Assembly (NCBI RefSeq): GCF_000149955.1
Contig: NC_030989.1
Coordinates: 513,079-577,078, forward strand
Length of the DNA stretch: 64,000 nucleotides
Direction: 5' to 3'
Source: Fusarium oxysporum f. sp. lycopersici 4287
Taxonomy: Eukaryota; Ascomycota; Sordariomycetes; Hypocreales; Nectriaceae
Below are positions 20,496 through 31,240 of the stretch, one piece after another; positions within the stretch are counted from its first letter, which is position 1; each line of letters begins with the position of its first letter. The notes beneath the pieces are model-generated. The model did no database searches and was not told the DNA's origin. It saw only the letters and a list, made by a program, of their open reading frames with translations. The position numbers and the translations under genes are program-made.

Positions 20496-21267
20496 TCAGT
20501 CAAAGACTGGAGGACACTCGGCTGAACTCCTAAACCAGCTTGGGCGACGTGAGGGTTCGTCTTGCCCGGGGTCGTCGTTCCCATTGTCCATGCCTCCCCA
20601 GCGACGCTTCTTGGGTCTTTTTGAGGAATCTGAGCTTTCGATATATTTTCTCTTGCGGGCACCCAGAGTCCAAGGGCATGTGGATGTACTGATACTGCTG
20701 GAAGTATCAAGTGGCTTGTCATACAGTTGCCGCAACATTTCATATCCCCTATTGAACTTCATTCGGCATTCGACAGTTCCATCCGGATACCATGGCCACT
20801 GCCGTTGTTTCAGGGTGACATGACCTGGATCTTTTGGAGCTAGATCAAAGACAGTAAGTATCGTATTCAAGATCAGAGGGTATAGGGGGTCAACCATTGT
20901 AACGCCACATGAAGAAGTCGACAGCAATGTCTAACTCTCGCTTCTCTCGATACGAACCGATCCTGGACAGCGATCTGCCCTTAGAAGACTTCAAGATAGC
21001 TTGTGTTCTCTGGCGCATCTCCCACTAATTGACTGCGAAATTCTTCCATCGAAGCCATCGTTCGAAGAGCAGGAACATGAAGCGGCGTCTTTGCTGTGTA
21101 GTCGGATTGTATCCGGGGAATTGATTGACCTTTGCAAATGGCTTGTTGGAACTCTTTGGGGGGGTCTGGGGCCGGTTCTTAAGGTAATCTGCTGTCCGTG
21201 CTTCGGTTTCTCTTGGTTGATTTTCACCTATGCATTGGCAGTACTCCCCGTCCTCCTCCATGGTCAT
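20496..21267 (-). CDS. Unknown basic protein with an in-frame TAG (codon 82)
   Basis: Exon 1, 20895-21267, starts MTMEEDGEYCQCIGENQP. It has a TAG at 21025-21027, then continues in frame with WEMRQRTQAILKSSKGRSLS and KRELDIAVDFFMWRYN. A 55-nt intron at 20840-20894 (weak donor GTTGAC, acceptor CTAG) joins in phase 1 to exon 2, 20496-20839 (APKDPGHVTLKQRQWPWYPD). Exon 2 ends with a Ser/Lys/Arg-rich tail containing a likely nuclear signal (KRPKKRRW). The join restores frame exactly, which supports the intron despite the donor. No phase-0 donor explains the TAG. The stretch before it (FMFLLFERWLRWKNFAVN) and after it read as one protein. Read through it is 238 residues. Function unknown. Confidence 0.58.
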
Positions 21268-21472
21268 GATTAGCGATAGGTAGGTAAAAGAATCAGAATA
21301 ATTTTGTGAATGTAAGTAAAAACCTGTCCCATTGGTGCAAAAGTTGCATTTTCATGGTGGAAAGCCAAGGGCCGGTATCAGTTGCTGACACTACCCATCA
21401 CCTGGCAGCTGCCTGACAGTCGCACCTACCTCATACGCCAATCTTCCTCCCTTTCTGATTCTCGACTCAACT

Positions 21473-21518
<46 letters not shown>

Positions 21519-21584
21519 GAATTTTTCGTAAGAGCACACATTATAACTACATGGCAGATACTAACTTACAGATAGACGAACACA
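21268..21584. promoter_or_regulatory. Upstream region shared by divergent loci
   Basis: Lies between the minus-strand start at 21267 and the plus-strand RG-type start at 21585. It includes a CT-rich tract and the long A-run at 21474-21517. Confidence 0.45.
21474..21517 (+). repeat. Homopolymer run of 44 A
   Basis: 44 consecutive A residues, 67 bp before the ATG of the RG-type pseudogene and after a CT-rich tract. It is the longest homopolymer in the window. Length may be inexact in the assembly. No target-site duplication is evident, so I do not call it a retrotransposed poly(A) tail. Confidence 0.9.
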
Positions 21585-22174
21585 ATGCAAAAGAATAAGA
21601 GAAGGGGAAACGGCGGTCATTCATTCCGCGCGGGTCCTTATGATAGGCCTCAGAACGAGAGTGGTGGTCCTGGATGCGGTCGAGGACGCGGCAGAGGAGT
21701 TGTTCGAGGTCGTCGTGGTCGTGGAGGCTACTCATCATACAGAGTTGCGGTCATGGTTATGGGGGTCAGCGTTTCGGCTCCGATTATGGTGGTCGTGGAG
21801 GCTACACACCATACGCGGCTGGAGGTCGCGGTCGTGGTTTTGGTAGGGGTCGTGGAGCTGGAGCTGGAGGGCCCAACTTCTATGAAGGCCCTGGTCGTGC
21901 TGCTGACCCAGCATTTCGGGTTGGTGGTGCGAGTGACCGGGGCTTTTATGCAGCCGGGAGACATGACAGCTATGGCCGAGAACAAGGCTATTAAGACTAT
22001 TCCCACTATGATAACTCTCAACAGTGGTATCGACAATGGGATGGAGAGGATGGTTATGGCTATCAGGAATATGATGACTGTCAACAGTGGGGTCAGCAAG
22101 TGGATGAGGAGGATGGCTATGGTTATCACGGAAATGAACAGGAGGCTCCCAGCTACGGCAGCCCCGCGCAATGA
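21585..22174 (+). pseudogene. RG/RGG-rich protein gene, frameshifted, with in-frame TAA
   Basis: ATG at 21585 starts MQKNKRRGNGGHSF and a run of RGRGRG. Near 21740 the RG-coding sense moves to frame +2 (GYGGQRFGSDYGGRGGYTPY; RGRGFGRGRGAGAGGPNF). That frame has a TAA at 21992-21994, then continues with Tyr/Gln/Asp-rich repeats (DGYGYQEYDD; DEEDGYGYHGNE) to a TGA at 22172. The original frame stays open to 22187 but turns into an unlikely Val/Met-rich sequence. An intron that would fix the shift needs a poor donor. So one base appears lost and one CAA-type codon mutated. The protein class resembles RNA-binding RGG proteins. It is probably inactive. Confidence 0.65.
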
Positions 22175-23884
22175 GTATGTGGCCTAGGAAGCTCAGTCTG
22201 CGAGTCATGAGGTCACTCGCGTTTCTAGTATGTCCTGTGTTCCTCATGACAGAGGCTTCTGCTTATAGAAATCGGAGGCCGGGGGCAAGCAGGAAAACGT
22301 TGCGGGTCGGATTGGTTATACTGGGAAGGGGATGATCTCGGGGACCAGTGTCGATGGATCAGACCAGTCGATGGTGAGCCTCCACCGGATGTTACCTCTT
22401 GCGTCAAAAGACATCTGGGCTGCTGTTCACGGACGAAAGAGGACCCTTTTTCAGGAAGAGTTGTCAAAAGTTGAGGTCGACCTCTGGCCCCAAAAGAAAG
22501 GCCAGTCAACACAAATCCATGGTTGGAATCAGACTGTACAGGGTTTGGGAAGTGGTTCCATATCTGGTCCAGTCAACAAAGGCTCCAAAGGTGGTACCCA
22601 GCCGTCAGCAACTCAAGGAACCATGAATGCGGACCCAATACAATACTTCCTGGGTTTCTTCAAAGGGCACCTGTCCGATGATGAGGGTCGTTAGAGGGGT
22701 CGCCATGGTCATAAAGGAAGAGGTTTCTGACGCAACATCTGCCATGGGATGGAATAAGATGTGAAGGATTACATATGACGGGACTTTAATGGCTCTGGCC
22801 ATGTTGCATTTTATGGCAACTTACTGGATCATCATTTCTGCAGTCAGAAACCGGTCGTGGAAGAGGGCGTTGAGCCTGTCGAAGACTTTTCGCCGGTCTA
22901 TGGATGATAGGGCCACCATATAGTCGGATGCCAGGTCGAGTCTTGGTGTCCAGTCGCCTCTGCGTCTACGTAGTCAAGCTAGGCCTTACCTTCAGAGGCC
23001 CAGTCAACAACTGCAACCCTCCTGAGGCCTTTTCAAGGAGGCGAGATGCTGGCCAATTCGGATGGCAGTAAGAACAAGGATAGGCCAGAACATAGCATGG
23101 CCGAATGGATGCCGGTCAGGCTCCCCGCAAAATCGTGTATACAGACTGAACTAGAACGAGTGACGGGTTTGCAGTATTCTGTGCAAACGTGATTCCGGAT
23201 CAAGTTCACGGGCCATCGAAAGAGGCACACCCGACGTGCCGAAGCAAGGGCATCTACTTTCTCGAAACCAACCAAGCAGTATCGCGATTAGCTATGCAGA
23301 CTCTGACGGAAAGGGGGAATATGTGGATACACTGACAGTTGGACATAAAATGGTCAAAGAGAAGGATAGGCGTTTACAATGGAATTGACGTGAAGAACAT
23401 ATGCTGGTTTTGCCACATAGATGAACAAACTGTGACTGATGCTTCAACCCCAAGATACCGTCACCAAGGTGGGTTGTGCGATGTGTTTTCTCTCTTCGCT
23501 AGCTCATAGATTCTCCATCACGTTCATCGCGGCATCGAAGAGGCCTTGGGTGCCATCGAGTTACTCTGGACTTTATTTCAGTGTCCTTCTACATCTATCA
23601 AACTTGGGCAGTGTGTTGTCAACATCCGTCAAGTCTGCAATGTTAAGTCGTTCTCCCAAGCCGCAAAGCTGTCAATATTGGTCCTGATCCGTCCAGTTGT
23701 TAGTTCTTTGCCTTCGGTCTTAGAATCCCAATCACGAATCGATCTTCTTCTCGTTTTTTTGGTAATTCTCGTGAGAGGATCATCGCAACAGAGAGACGCT
23801 AGAAGAATCTCCAAGTTCATTACTGATGATTGGTCCCGACTCATATTGAACGCAAGGCTTTTGATGGCCCGTTTCCAGGTTTGA
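22175..23884 (+). pseudogene. Long decayed coding region with many stops
   Basis: In frame +2, blocks of protein-like sequence alternate with stops of all three types. Examples are DCTGFGKWFHIWSSQQRLQR near 22540, DGFAVFCANVIPDQVHGPSK near 23170, GIDVKNICWFCHIDEQTVTD near 23390 and EEALGAIELLWTLFQCPSTS near 23540. The last block runs to a TGA at 23882. Frame +3 also has some readable pieces (for example GHVAFYGNLLDHHF near 22800), so frameshifts are likely. It is unclear whether this was one gene continuing the RG gene or several. The mix of stops fits C-to-T decay such as RIP, but it is not AT-rich. I do not recognise the ancestor. Confidence 0.5.
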
Positions 23885-24076
23885 CAGTCTTGGACCAGGT
23901 GTCTGGCAGTGGCAGGGCCGGCGGGCAGGTGCGCGCAACCTCTTACTTCTTTTATTTTCTTTTCCTACCCCCCGCCTTTCCCTTCTCCCTCTCTTCTTTT
24001 TCTTTTCCGTTAACTTCATCGTCGTCAACATCTCTGCTCTTCTATTACAAAAACAACAACAGCAGAAACAGCAACG

Positions 24077-24904
24077 ATGAACAACGTAACTCGTGGCAAC
24101 AGCCGTAGAGGCCTGTCCCGACGCGGACGCGGTCAGTATTCCGGAGGAAGAAACATGGGTCACCCTCAAATTGGAGGTGTCCAAGGGCAAGCGCCTGATC
24201 CTGCAAGATATGGAACATATCCCGTTCCAGCGGTGCCTCAAGGCTACCCTCAGGCCTACCAGCCTGTTCCTTTCCCTCCTCCTCCCCCAGTTGTGGCATA
24301 CCCAGCGTATGGACAAGTCCCTTACGCTGCGCCGCCCTATCCATATGTGTATCCTTCTCCTTACGTCCCGGTGGTGTACCAAAACGCGGTGCCGCCAGGT
24401 TATTATCCTTATGCGCATCCTGTGCCTGCATACATGCCTCCACCCCAACAGGGTCAGGTGAATAATGCAGCTCAAGGTCAAGCGCATCTGCCTCAACTCA
24501 CACAGGGTGAAGGCAATTATCCAGCTCAAGTCCCAGGCCAACACCATGGTCCCCGTTTACGTCGCCGCCATCGCAGTCGCGTTCAAGCTCGCGGCCGGGG
24601 CAATGGCAGAGGTAACAGGGGACAGCCAAATAGGCGTCTGTTGGGCCGTGGCAATAACTCGGGAGTCGTGAGAGAAGACTCGGCGCGACAAGCAGCGCAA
24701 GTGGCTCAGAGGAGCTCCTCCCAAGCTGGGGATGCAGAGAGCAGCTCTCTTGCAGCTCTTCCCGTTCCAATCGAGCAGTATTCCGATGTAAACAGCCAAG
24801 GAATAAAGCAGGAGGACACTGAATATAAATCCCCTCCAGTTCCCCAGTACGCTGAGTCAGATGAGGTGAAGAGAGAGCCGGTGATCAAGCAAGAGCCACA
24901 ATAG
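24077..24904 (+). CDS. RG- and proline/tyrosine-rich disordered protein
   Basis: A single-exon frame of 275 codons from ATG 24077, preceded by a strong CT-rich leader (23950-24010). Order of segments: an N-terminal RG motif (RRGLSRRGRGQYSGG), a long Pro/Tyr/Val-rich low-complexity stretch from about 45 to 130 (AVPQGYPQAYQPVPFPPPPP), a Gln-rich part, a second RG/basic segment (RARGRGNGRGNRGQPNRR near 175), and an acidic Ser-rich tail. The tail has three psi-K-x-E SUMO-type sites (IKQE, VKRE, IKQE) within about 35 residues. The composition is that of RNA-binding or condensate-forming proteins, an inference from composition only. No folded domain seen. Related in style to genes at 2814, 21585 and 59879. 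Confidence 0.78.
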   Translation: MNNVTRGNSRRGLSRRGRGQYSGGRNMGHPQIGGVQGQAPDPARYGTYPVPAVPQGYPQAYQPVPFPPPPPVVAYPAYGQVPYAAPPYPYVYPSPYVPVVYQNAVPPGYYPYAHPVPAYMPPPQQGQVNNAAQGQAHLPQLTQGEGNYPAQVPGQHHGPRLRRRHRSRVQARGRGNGRGNRGQPNRRLLGRGNNSGVVREDSARQAAQVAQRSSSQAGDAESSSLAALPVPIEQYSDVNSQGIKQEDTEYKSPPVPQYAESDEVKREPVIKQEPQ

Positions 24905-25928
24905 GTTTCTGCTCATGGCCACCGGACAAGCTATCGTTGGACCATTAGGTATTGACAATCCAGCACGCCGAAATCTCATGTATTAGTGGATTTGGTAATT
25001 GGAGCATATTCTCTTCAACCCTCTGGTCTGGGACAAATGCCCCAAGAGCTCCGTTGGCCATATGGTCCGGGTTCTCAACAAAGATCATCACGAGCCCGTT
25101 GGGTGTGGCACAACTTGCGAACACCAGCGATCTCGTCTGACATGCGTTTTCTAGGTTCTCGGAAAATAATCGAGGGCCCATGAAAACTGCTGAAGCGGTT
25201 ACGATCTTCGCAAATGATGAAGGACATGGCCCAAGTACGCTATTGAATAATGCTTGCCATTGTGCCTTAAGAATATTCAACGGCTCAAAGGTAGGAAACA
25301 GTGGTTTTTGTGGCATGGTGCACCAACAAAGAATTGGCGCGCTGAACAAGACACCTCAATTGAGGTCTCGTTCTTTTGCACATCAACCATACTTGCAACT
25401 TGACGTGAGCCTCGATAAGGAACATCGGGGAGTTGCAGGAAATAACCCGGAGATTCGCACACATAACCTCAACCATGAAAACATGGTTAATGCGCGTATC
25501 GGTCATTGAATCTTATGATTGGATACAGGGTGTCGCATTTTGCGGAGACCCCGCACGCCATCGCTGGCCAAAGTGATGTGACGGGGAGTACCTCATAACT
25601 TTATTGGACACTTCTGTGGTTGACGAGATGAAGTTACCTTCTTTGCACAGAATGGCGTGCTTCCAATTTCTACAGCAACTAACAAAGATGGTCGGAACTT
25701 GACCCTTTCCGAGCTGCATTGTAGTGTGCTAGCAAGGGAACAGATTTTATTCCTTGCACTTTCATTTCGCAGAGCGGGATATGACACTTCTGCCCTAAGT
25801 CAGTCCAGCCCATAGCACCAACATTTCGGAGAAGAGATATCCGCCGTTGAACATTAACCCTCATTGAATTGGAATTTCGGCTCGCCAAGTTCTTCAAAGA
25901 CTCCTAATCAGCAGTGCGAAAACCTGAA
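24905..25928. other. Intergenic, possible old coding remnant
   Basis: Around 24945-25510 both strands have open frames of similar quality, so the coding strand cannot be chosen and nothing is called. The rest is the promoter of the transcription factor starting at 25929. Confidence 0.4.
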
Positions 25929-28093
25929 ATGAAAGCGGCTTGCGTCCAATGTCGAGTCCGTAAGGTAGGTACAAACTTACTCCCCGGTACTCGGTCGGTA
26001 CTAACTCCTGGAGGTCCGATGTGACGGCACAGTTCCTCGATGCCGTACCTGTGAACGACTCAACTTTCAGTGTTCCTTTGAACAGGACGGTTCCACTGGT
26101 CAGTCTGCGCCTCGTATACCGCCAAAATGTCGTGGTGCGAAAGCCTGTCAGGAATGTCGGGCAATGAAGGTCCGATGTTCTGGCGATGTTCCGAAATGTA
26201 CCAATTGTACGAGGCGAAATAGATCGTGCACATATGTCTCAAAAGCTGGGTCATCAACGACTGAAGCTTCGTCGTCTCGAGATGACTCGGTTTCCGTGAC
26301 AGCATCTCAAGCTGCTATCTCACCCAGAAAACAACGACCAAGTATCGCTTCAAGCTCCCAATCAATCCCATTTGACTCAATCGAAGAAGTTTCGCCTTTC
26401 ATTCCCGACGAGGCGATAATATCGCTCGTCAATCAGTACTTCGAGCGGCTCTATCCCCTTTCTGCTTTCTGCTTCCTCCACCAAGCCACAGTCATCCAAA
26501 GATGTCACGACAAGACCATCGATCGAGCGCTTCAGTTAGCCATTTGCTCTATCACGGCAATCTACTTTGACCAGTGTCAAGGCGAGCGCGATGCATGGGC
26601 TGGAGAAGCTGAGCAGCTTATACTCGACCGACTCGAACAACCTTCCATTTTCAAGATACAGGCATCTCTCCTCCTGATACGATACAGAGCTGCTGTGGGA
26701 CAGTTCCCCAGGGCATTCATAATGGCTGGACTTGCAGCTAGATGGGCTGCAGCGATACGCCTCAACTACGAACACTCCAAGTTAAGTCCCGTCGCTCAAG
26801 AAGTTCGCAGACGAACATTTTGGTCTCTGTCCTTGCTTGAAGATAGCTTTTGCGTTGGTCTGAAAGAGTTCGAACTTTTCGACGCCGACACGATCTATCT
26901 ACAACTCCCCTGCGAAGACGCCGACTTTCAGCAAGAACGACACGTCCCTACTGGATACTTACAGCCTGGAAAGGGGCTCGAGCCAGAGGTCCTGAGAATA
27001 CGAGCTGCGTTTGTGCGAGTGGCTTTCATTCGAAGAGCGATTGTAAGACTCAATCGACGAATAAACGTGAAAGAGGTCAATCTCCCCGAACTCCTTTCGT
27101 CGATGGAAAAGTTTCAGAATGATCTTCTTCGCTTAAGGACCAGACTTGCGCCTTGTGATCAATACCCACCCTCATATACACAAGACGTTCATTTATCACC
27201 ACAATACTTTGTATTGGTAAGCATCATTGCATGATGCTCTGGCTTAGCTAATTCATCTAACTAGCACATGAGCTGGCACTTAACCCACTGCGACCTTTAC
27301 CGAATTTTCCTCACTGGATATCCTGAGTCTACACCAGACACCATGATTGAAGGGATTTCCGCAGCCGAGAAGGGGTTGATGAAAGACAAGTGCCTATCGC
27401 ATGCAGAACAAATCGTCAAAGTCTTGTCGGACTTTGTGCAGCATAAGGAAGAGAATGAAATACTTGAGTTTGAAGCAGCTATCTGTACGTACCATGCCGC
27501 CAGGTTGGTGCTCTTCGGAACATACACGGGCAAGGACAATACTGGGCTGCCCATGCAGATGGCCATCAATAAGGCGCAGCTGTGTCTGGATGTCATCACA
27601 CGATACTTTGCATTCTCAGAACAACTTAAATCCATGGTAAGCTTACCCAGGCCTCTTGAGGTTCAAGCTGCTGATATGATAATAGCGACAAGAACTTGAA
27701 CGAGTTATACAGCAACACAAAGCGTGGCTTGAGTCTTCGGACCACCGCGCCATCACAACAACGACTGATCCGAATCCGGCCCAGTCTTCGAAGCTCGCCA
27801 AAGACGCATATATCCGCCAGCGACTCGCGATACACAGTCTTCTTCGACAATCCGATTTTGTCGACGACAGTCATGATGCAGCTCCTGCAGCTCCACCTGA
27901 GCCGGAAAGTGAGCAGCAATCGCCTGAACAGCAGGCGAATTGGGGCATCAGGGACCCCGTTACAGATCAAAATTTGATGTTTGGTCTGCCTTATGGTGGA
28001 GGGCTGGATTTGAATGCGTGGGCATCGAGTATGGCTGGAAATCAAGATCTGAATGGGCTTTTTACGGATTTTGACGAGCAGTATATGTACTGA
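25929..28093 (+). CDS. Fungal transcription factor with two tandem Zn2Cys6 clusters
   Basis: Four exons: 25929-25964, 26014-27216, 27265-27636 and 27686-28093. Introns of 48-49 nt, all with GTARGN donors, join in phase 0; 672 aa. The first intron splits the first zinc cluster, as in many fungal genes. Cluster 1 uses Cys5, 8, 15, 22, 25 and 32; cluster 2 uses Cys57, 60, 67, 74, 77 and 84, both C-x2-C-x6-C-x6-C-x2-C-x6-C. A Ser-rich linker follows, then a fungal-specific transcription factor (middle homology) domain from about 155 (IPDEAIISLVNQYFERLYPL). Typical segments are present (FPRAFIMAGLAARWAAAIRL; EVRRRTFWSLSLLED). The C-terminus is acidic and Gln-rich (FTDFDEQYMY) and may activate. It likely binds DNA in the nucleus. 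Targets unknown. A factor with the same twin-cluster layout starts at 31241. Confidence 0.88.
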
Positions 28094-28589
28094 AAGGGGA
28101 GGAGTCCTCTGGGGGGAATTAATGTGATAAGGAATATAACGACACTTATGTTACTCATGTGTGCTCTGCGTGCCATGTCGCTTCTGGCTCAATGTTAGGG
28201 TCTAGACATCACTCCTTTAGGTCCCAATCGCGACCTTTGACCTCAACGTGCTGATATGTACTGCTCCTCATTTGTTGAGAAGCGATTGTAAAAGTTCAGT
28301 GAGCGGGAGGCTCTGAACATGGTCACCGGGCTTTGGGTCCATGACAGCCCAAGTAATGTTTGTTCGACAACCTCAGGTGGTATTCACTCGCTGACAAGGA
28401 TGACAATCGTAAAGAAGAGCCGCACGTTTATGACCAGAGTGAACTTAAGCCCAGCTGAAAGCCAAGACCTCTAGGTGGCATCCTTTCCCCACGCTGCCGA
28501 GACGCAGGGTCTTCCTCCACTTCAACGGACCGAGCCGGAAGCAGATCACATACGGGACTCGGCCGGGAAATATGATAATTGGATTAATA

Positions 28590-28890
28590 GACATATCACA
28601 ATCTCAGAGAATAGGTCCTAAAGGCCTAGGGCTTAGGAATAATACTTAATACTGTTAGACTAATATGAATATAAGGTTTTTTTTTATTCTAAAGTTTTAT
28701 ATAAGTATTAATATTTAAATAAAATTTTGTTTTTTATAGTATATATATAAATATTAATATAAAATTCTTTTTTATATTAATTACTTCTAATTTAGTAAAA
28801 AAAATTTATTATCTTAAGATAAATAACTTTAAGTAATTAAGTCTCTTACTAAACCGGAAATAAGAATATTAAGTTTAAGTAGTAATTTAG
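28590..28890. repeat. AT-rich island, likely relic of a RIP-mutated repeat
   Basis: About 300 bp composed almost only of A and T with TTAATA, TATATA and TTAAGT words and no open frame, with sharp edges against ordinary sequence. In Pezizomycotina such islands are usually mobile-element copies mutated from C:G to T:A by repeat-induced point mutation. No terminal repeats or element class can be recognised. Confidence 0.55.
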
Positions 28891-30500
28891 GCACTTTAGA
28901 ATCATGTGATCTGTTCCTCCTGATTATAGAAGAACGAGATATCAGGAACTAAATCCCAGATGCCCGTCTCAAAGATTCGAACTTGATGCTTTGTTCATCC
29001 CCATGTCTGTACAGCTTATGGAATGGTCGTGAACAAGTACGATTCACCTGAGCAGATTAGTTTAGCAACCATTGTTAGTCTGACAGCTAGATTGAACTGC
29101 GGGGGAAGAGCTGGGGAGCTCCCTCAAGCTATTGTTAGTGCTCGATGATATCAAGTCGTGTGATCCCCGGGATAGCAAGGGGGAGACCGAGAGAGATACC
29201 AATCCAGGTTTTACAGTCGCTGGTCAAAGTGTAAATTATACCTCATTCGCTCGTGGAGTTCTGTCAGGGGTGTCGGCATCGACGAGCTGGACCATCGATA
29301 GCGTGGCTAGACCAAAGCCTGGTTTTGATGCCGGGTTAGATCTCCCTTGCACGCTAGTTGTTTAATGGCTTAATTGGGTTTTGTACATCGCCCATCAGCA
29401 AAGCTATGAAGAGTTGTTTGTGTGGCTTCGTATATAGTAACATAGTCGAGATTATTAGCTGATGATCATGACATTCAAACAGGTTTCAAGCAAGACCAGC
29501 ACGGAACTAATCATAACTACCCTATGGCTGCGACGTAAGATATGCGTCTAAAATCCAGATCTCGAATTTATTGAAGATCCTTCTAGGCACGTACATCAAA
29601 TAGCCTCTGGACTGATTCCAACCACAGACAACCGTAGACACCACCACCTTAACCCGAGCATCATTCAACGGACGCAGCCAAATACGAGCTGGAGCCGGGG
29701 GGTAAAACGATGATATTCCGGGAGTCGGAGCGGCCGTCGGATAAATGACGCAGGTGCTGATTGAATGGTGGTAATAGGACAAGCGTCACGCTGCATATCC
29801 GCTAGACAAAGGCGCTAACAAAGGATTTGTCCATCTTTGCTTCGGTTGGTCGCGACCTTGATCAGCTCACTTCGGACCGTCGGTATCCCTGACCGATTGG
29901 GTTGTCCTGAAGGAGAGTCTTGCAGTTTCCAAGGATTGAAGGATCGAGATTCATACGCAGAATCCGCTCAACATGACGACGATGTTGTCTCTCCATATAA
30001 TGTCTCTGTTCATTGTCTGATTGTGACCGGTTGCATCGGTCAACAACGTTCAAAGTTTGCTTAATCCCGGTCAATTAACCTGGTTCATAGCGGAGACTAT
30101 CAAGCCCAAGGCGCCGGGATCGAGCGGGCCTGACCCTTTTGAAGGCGTCGCTTCTCGGTCCATTCTCTCTCTCATTGGTATCCCCAGGTTTTCCTCACTT
30201 GTCACATTGTCAATAGAGTTACCGATGATGCGTTTTTCGAAACGCCTTTCGGCAGATTCCAGTGACTGGACAGAAAGGTCCGGGAAAATTCTGTAAGAAT
30301 CAGACCGAGAAATGGATTGGCTGGTTCGGTCATCTCGTTGTGATGCTGTGTAGCATCAGGTGCCTGACTGATATTTGTTCCCCGTTCCGTTTCGTTAGCT
30401 CAACTGACTCGTGTAATCCTTCGATCATAGCTTGGAGAGAGCTCTCTATTTTAGACGCCGATAGATAAATAGCCCAACAACGAACGTTCCACGGACCGGG

Positions 30501-30519
30501 ACAGACAGACAGACAGACA
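30501..30519. repeat. ACAG microsatellite
   Basis: Four and three-quarter copies of ACAG in a row in intergenic DNA. Confidence 0.85.
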
Positions 30520-31240
30520 AGACTCTCACTGTGAATATCAGCGGTGACCTTTTCGTGACATCCGTGGCTCGCGAATGAGACTCGGGTACAGCTTTTTCTG
30601 CCAAGCAAGCTTAGGCTGTGGGCCAAATGGCGGTCCACACAATGTCGTTCCATGAGTTTTATCGTCAAAGTCCAGAGAGGTTCATGGAATTGAGATGGAA
30701 GGCGTCAATTTGTACGTCAGCCTAAAGAGTAATTGCGTGCTTGATTTAGACTTTTATATGCCTGATCTGGGAGAAGATCTGACATTGTTGTTCAACGGTG
30801 ACAGCAGCAGCTTCCACTGTATCAACACCAATTTTTTAGGATGCATACACCCAACCCACCCGTAAACAGAAACTGTAGGCCCTTCCGGTCCCGCTTTCCC
30901 ACCAACGCAGAACCCGGACCCAGACCCAGAAACCCCAGGCCAGGGCCACACCTTCCTTATCTTACCCACTGCGCTACGTACGTTGTTTGTCTGTGCAGTG
31001 CCCGCCTTCTGACTCCCACCCAAACCCAACATCACCATCATCGTCACTCAATTTCTTCTACCTGAATAAAAACAAACAAGCTACAGTCGGAATCGTTTTC
31101 CCCACCTCAAGACCCTCGTCTGAGTCGACGTTGGTCTCGGTGGATTGCTCTTGAATCTCGGAACTCGCTGCCAAAGCTCATATTCATGATCCCCAGTCTT
31201 TGAGTCCCTCCATGCGCCTAAAACCTCCCACCTCGTCGCC

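Larger units (their letters stand above)
28094..31240. other. 3.1-kb stretch without a recognised gene
   Basis: Contains the AT-rich island described separately, an ACAG microsatellite and a CA/CCC-rich upstream region before the gene at 31241. Short frames (for example plus 29132-29365) have no support. Confidence 0.5.

Noticed and set aside
21672..22187. Open Val/Met-rich frame +3 and opposite-strand frames over the RG region
   Set aside because: They are shadows of the GGN/RGN codon repeats; only the RG frames have sensible composition.
23507..23509. TAG in the decayed frame near 23.5 kb
   Set aside because: The same frame also has TAA and TGA stops upstream, so it is counted as decay and not with the TAG-only genes.
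24945..25510. Open frames on both strands (134 codons minus; 62 and 109 codons plus)
   Set aside because: Both strands look equally open and no motif decides, so no gene is called.
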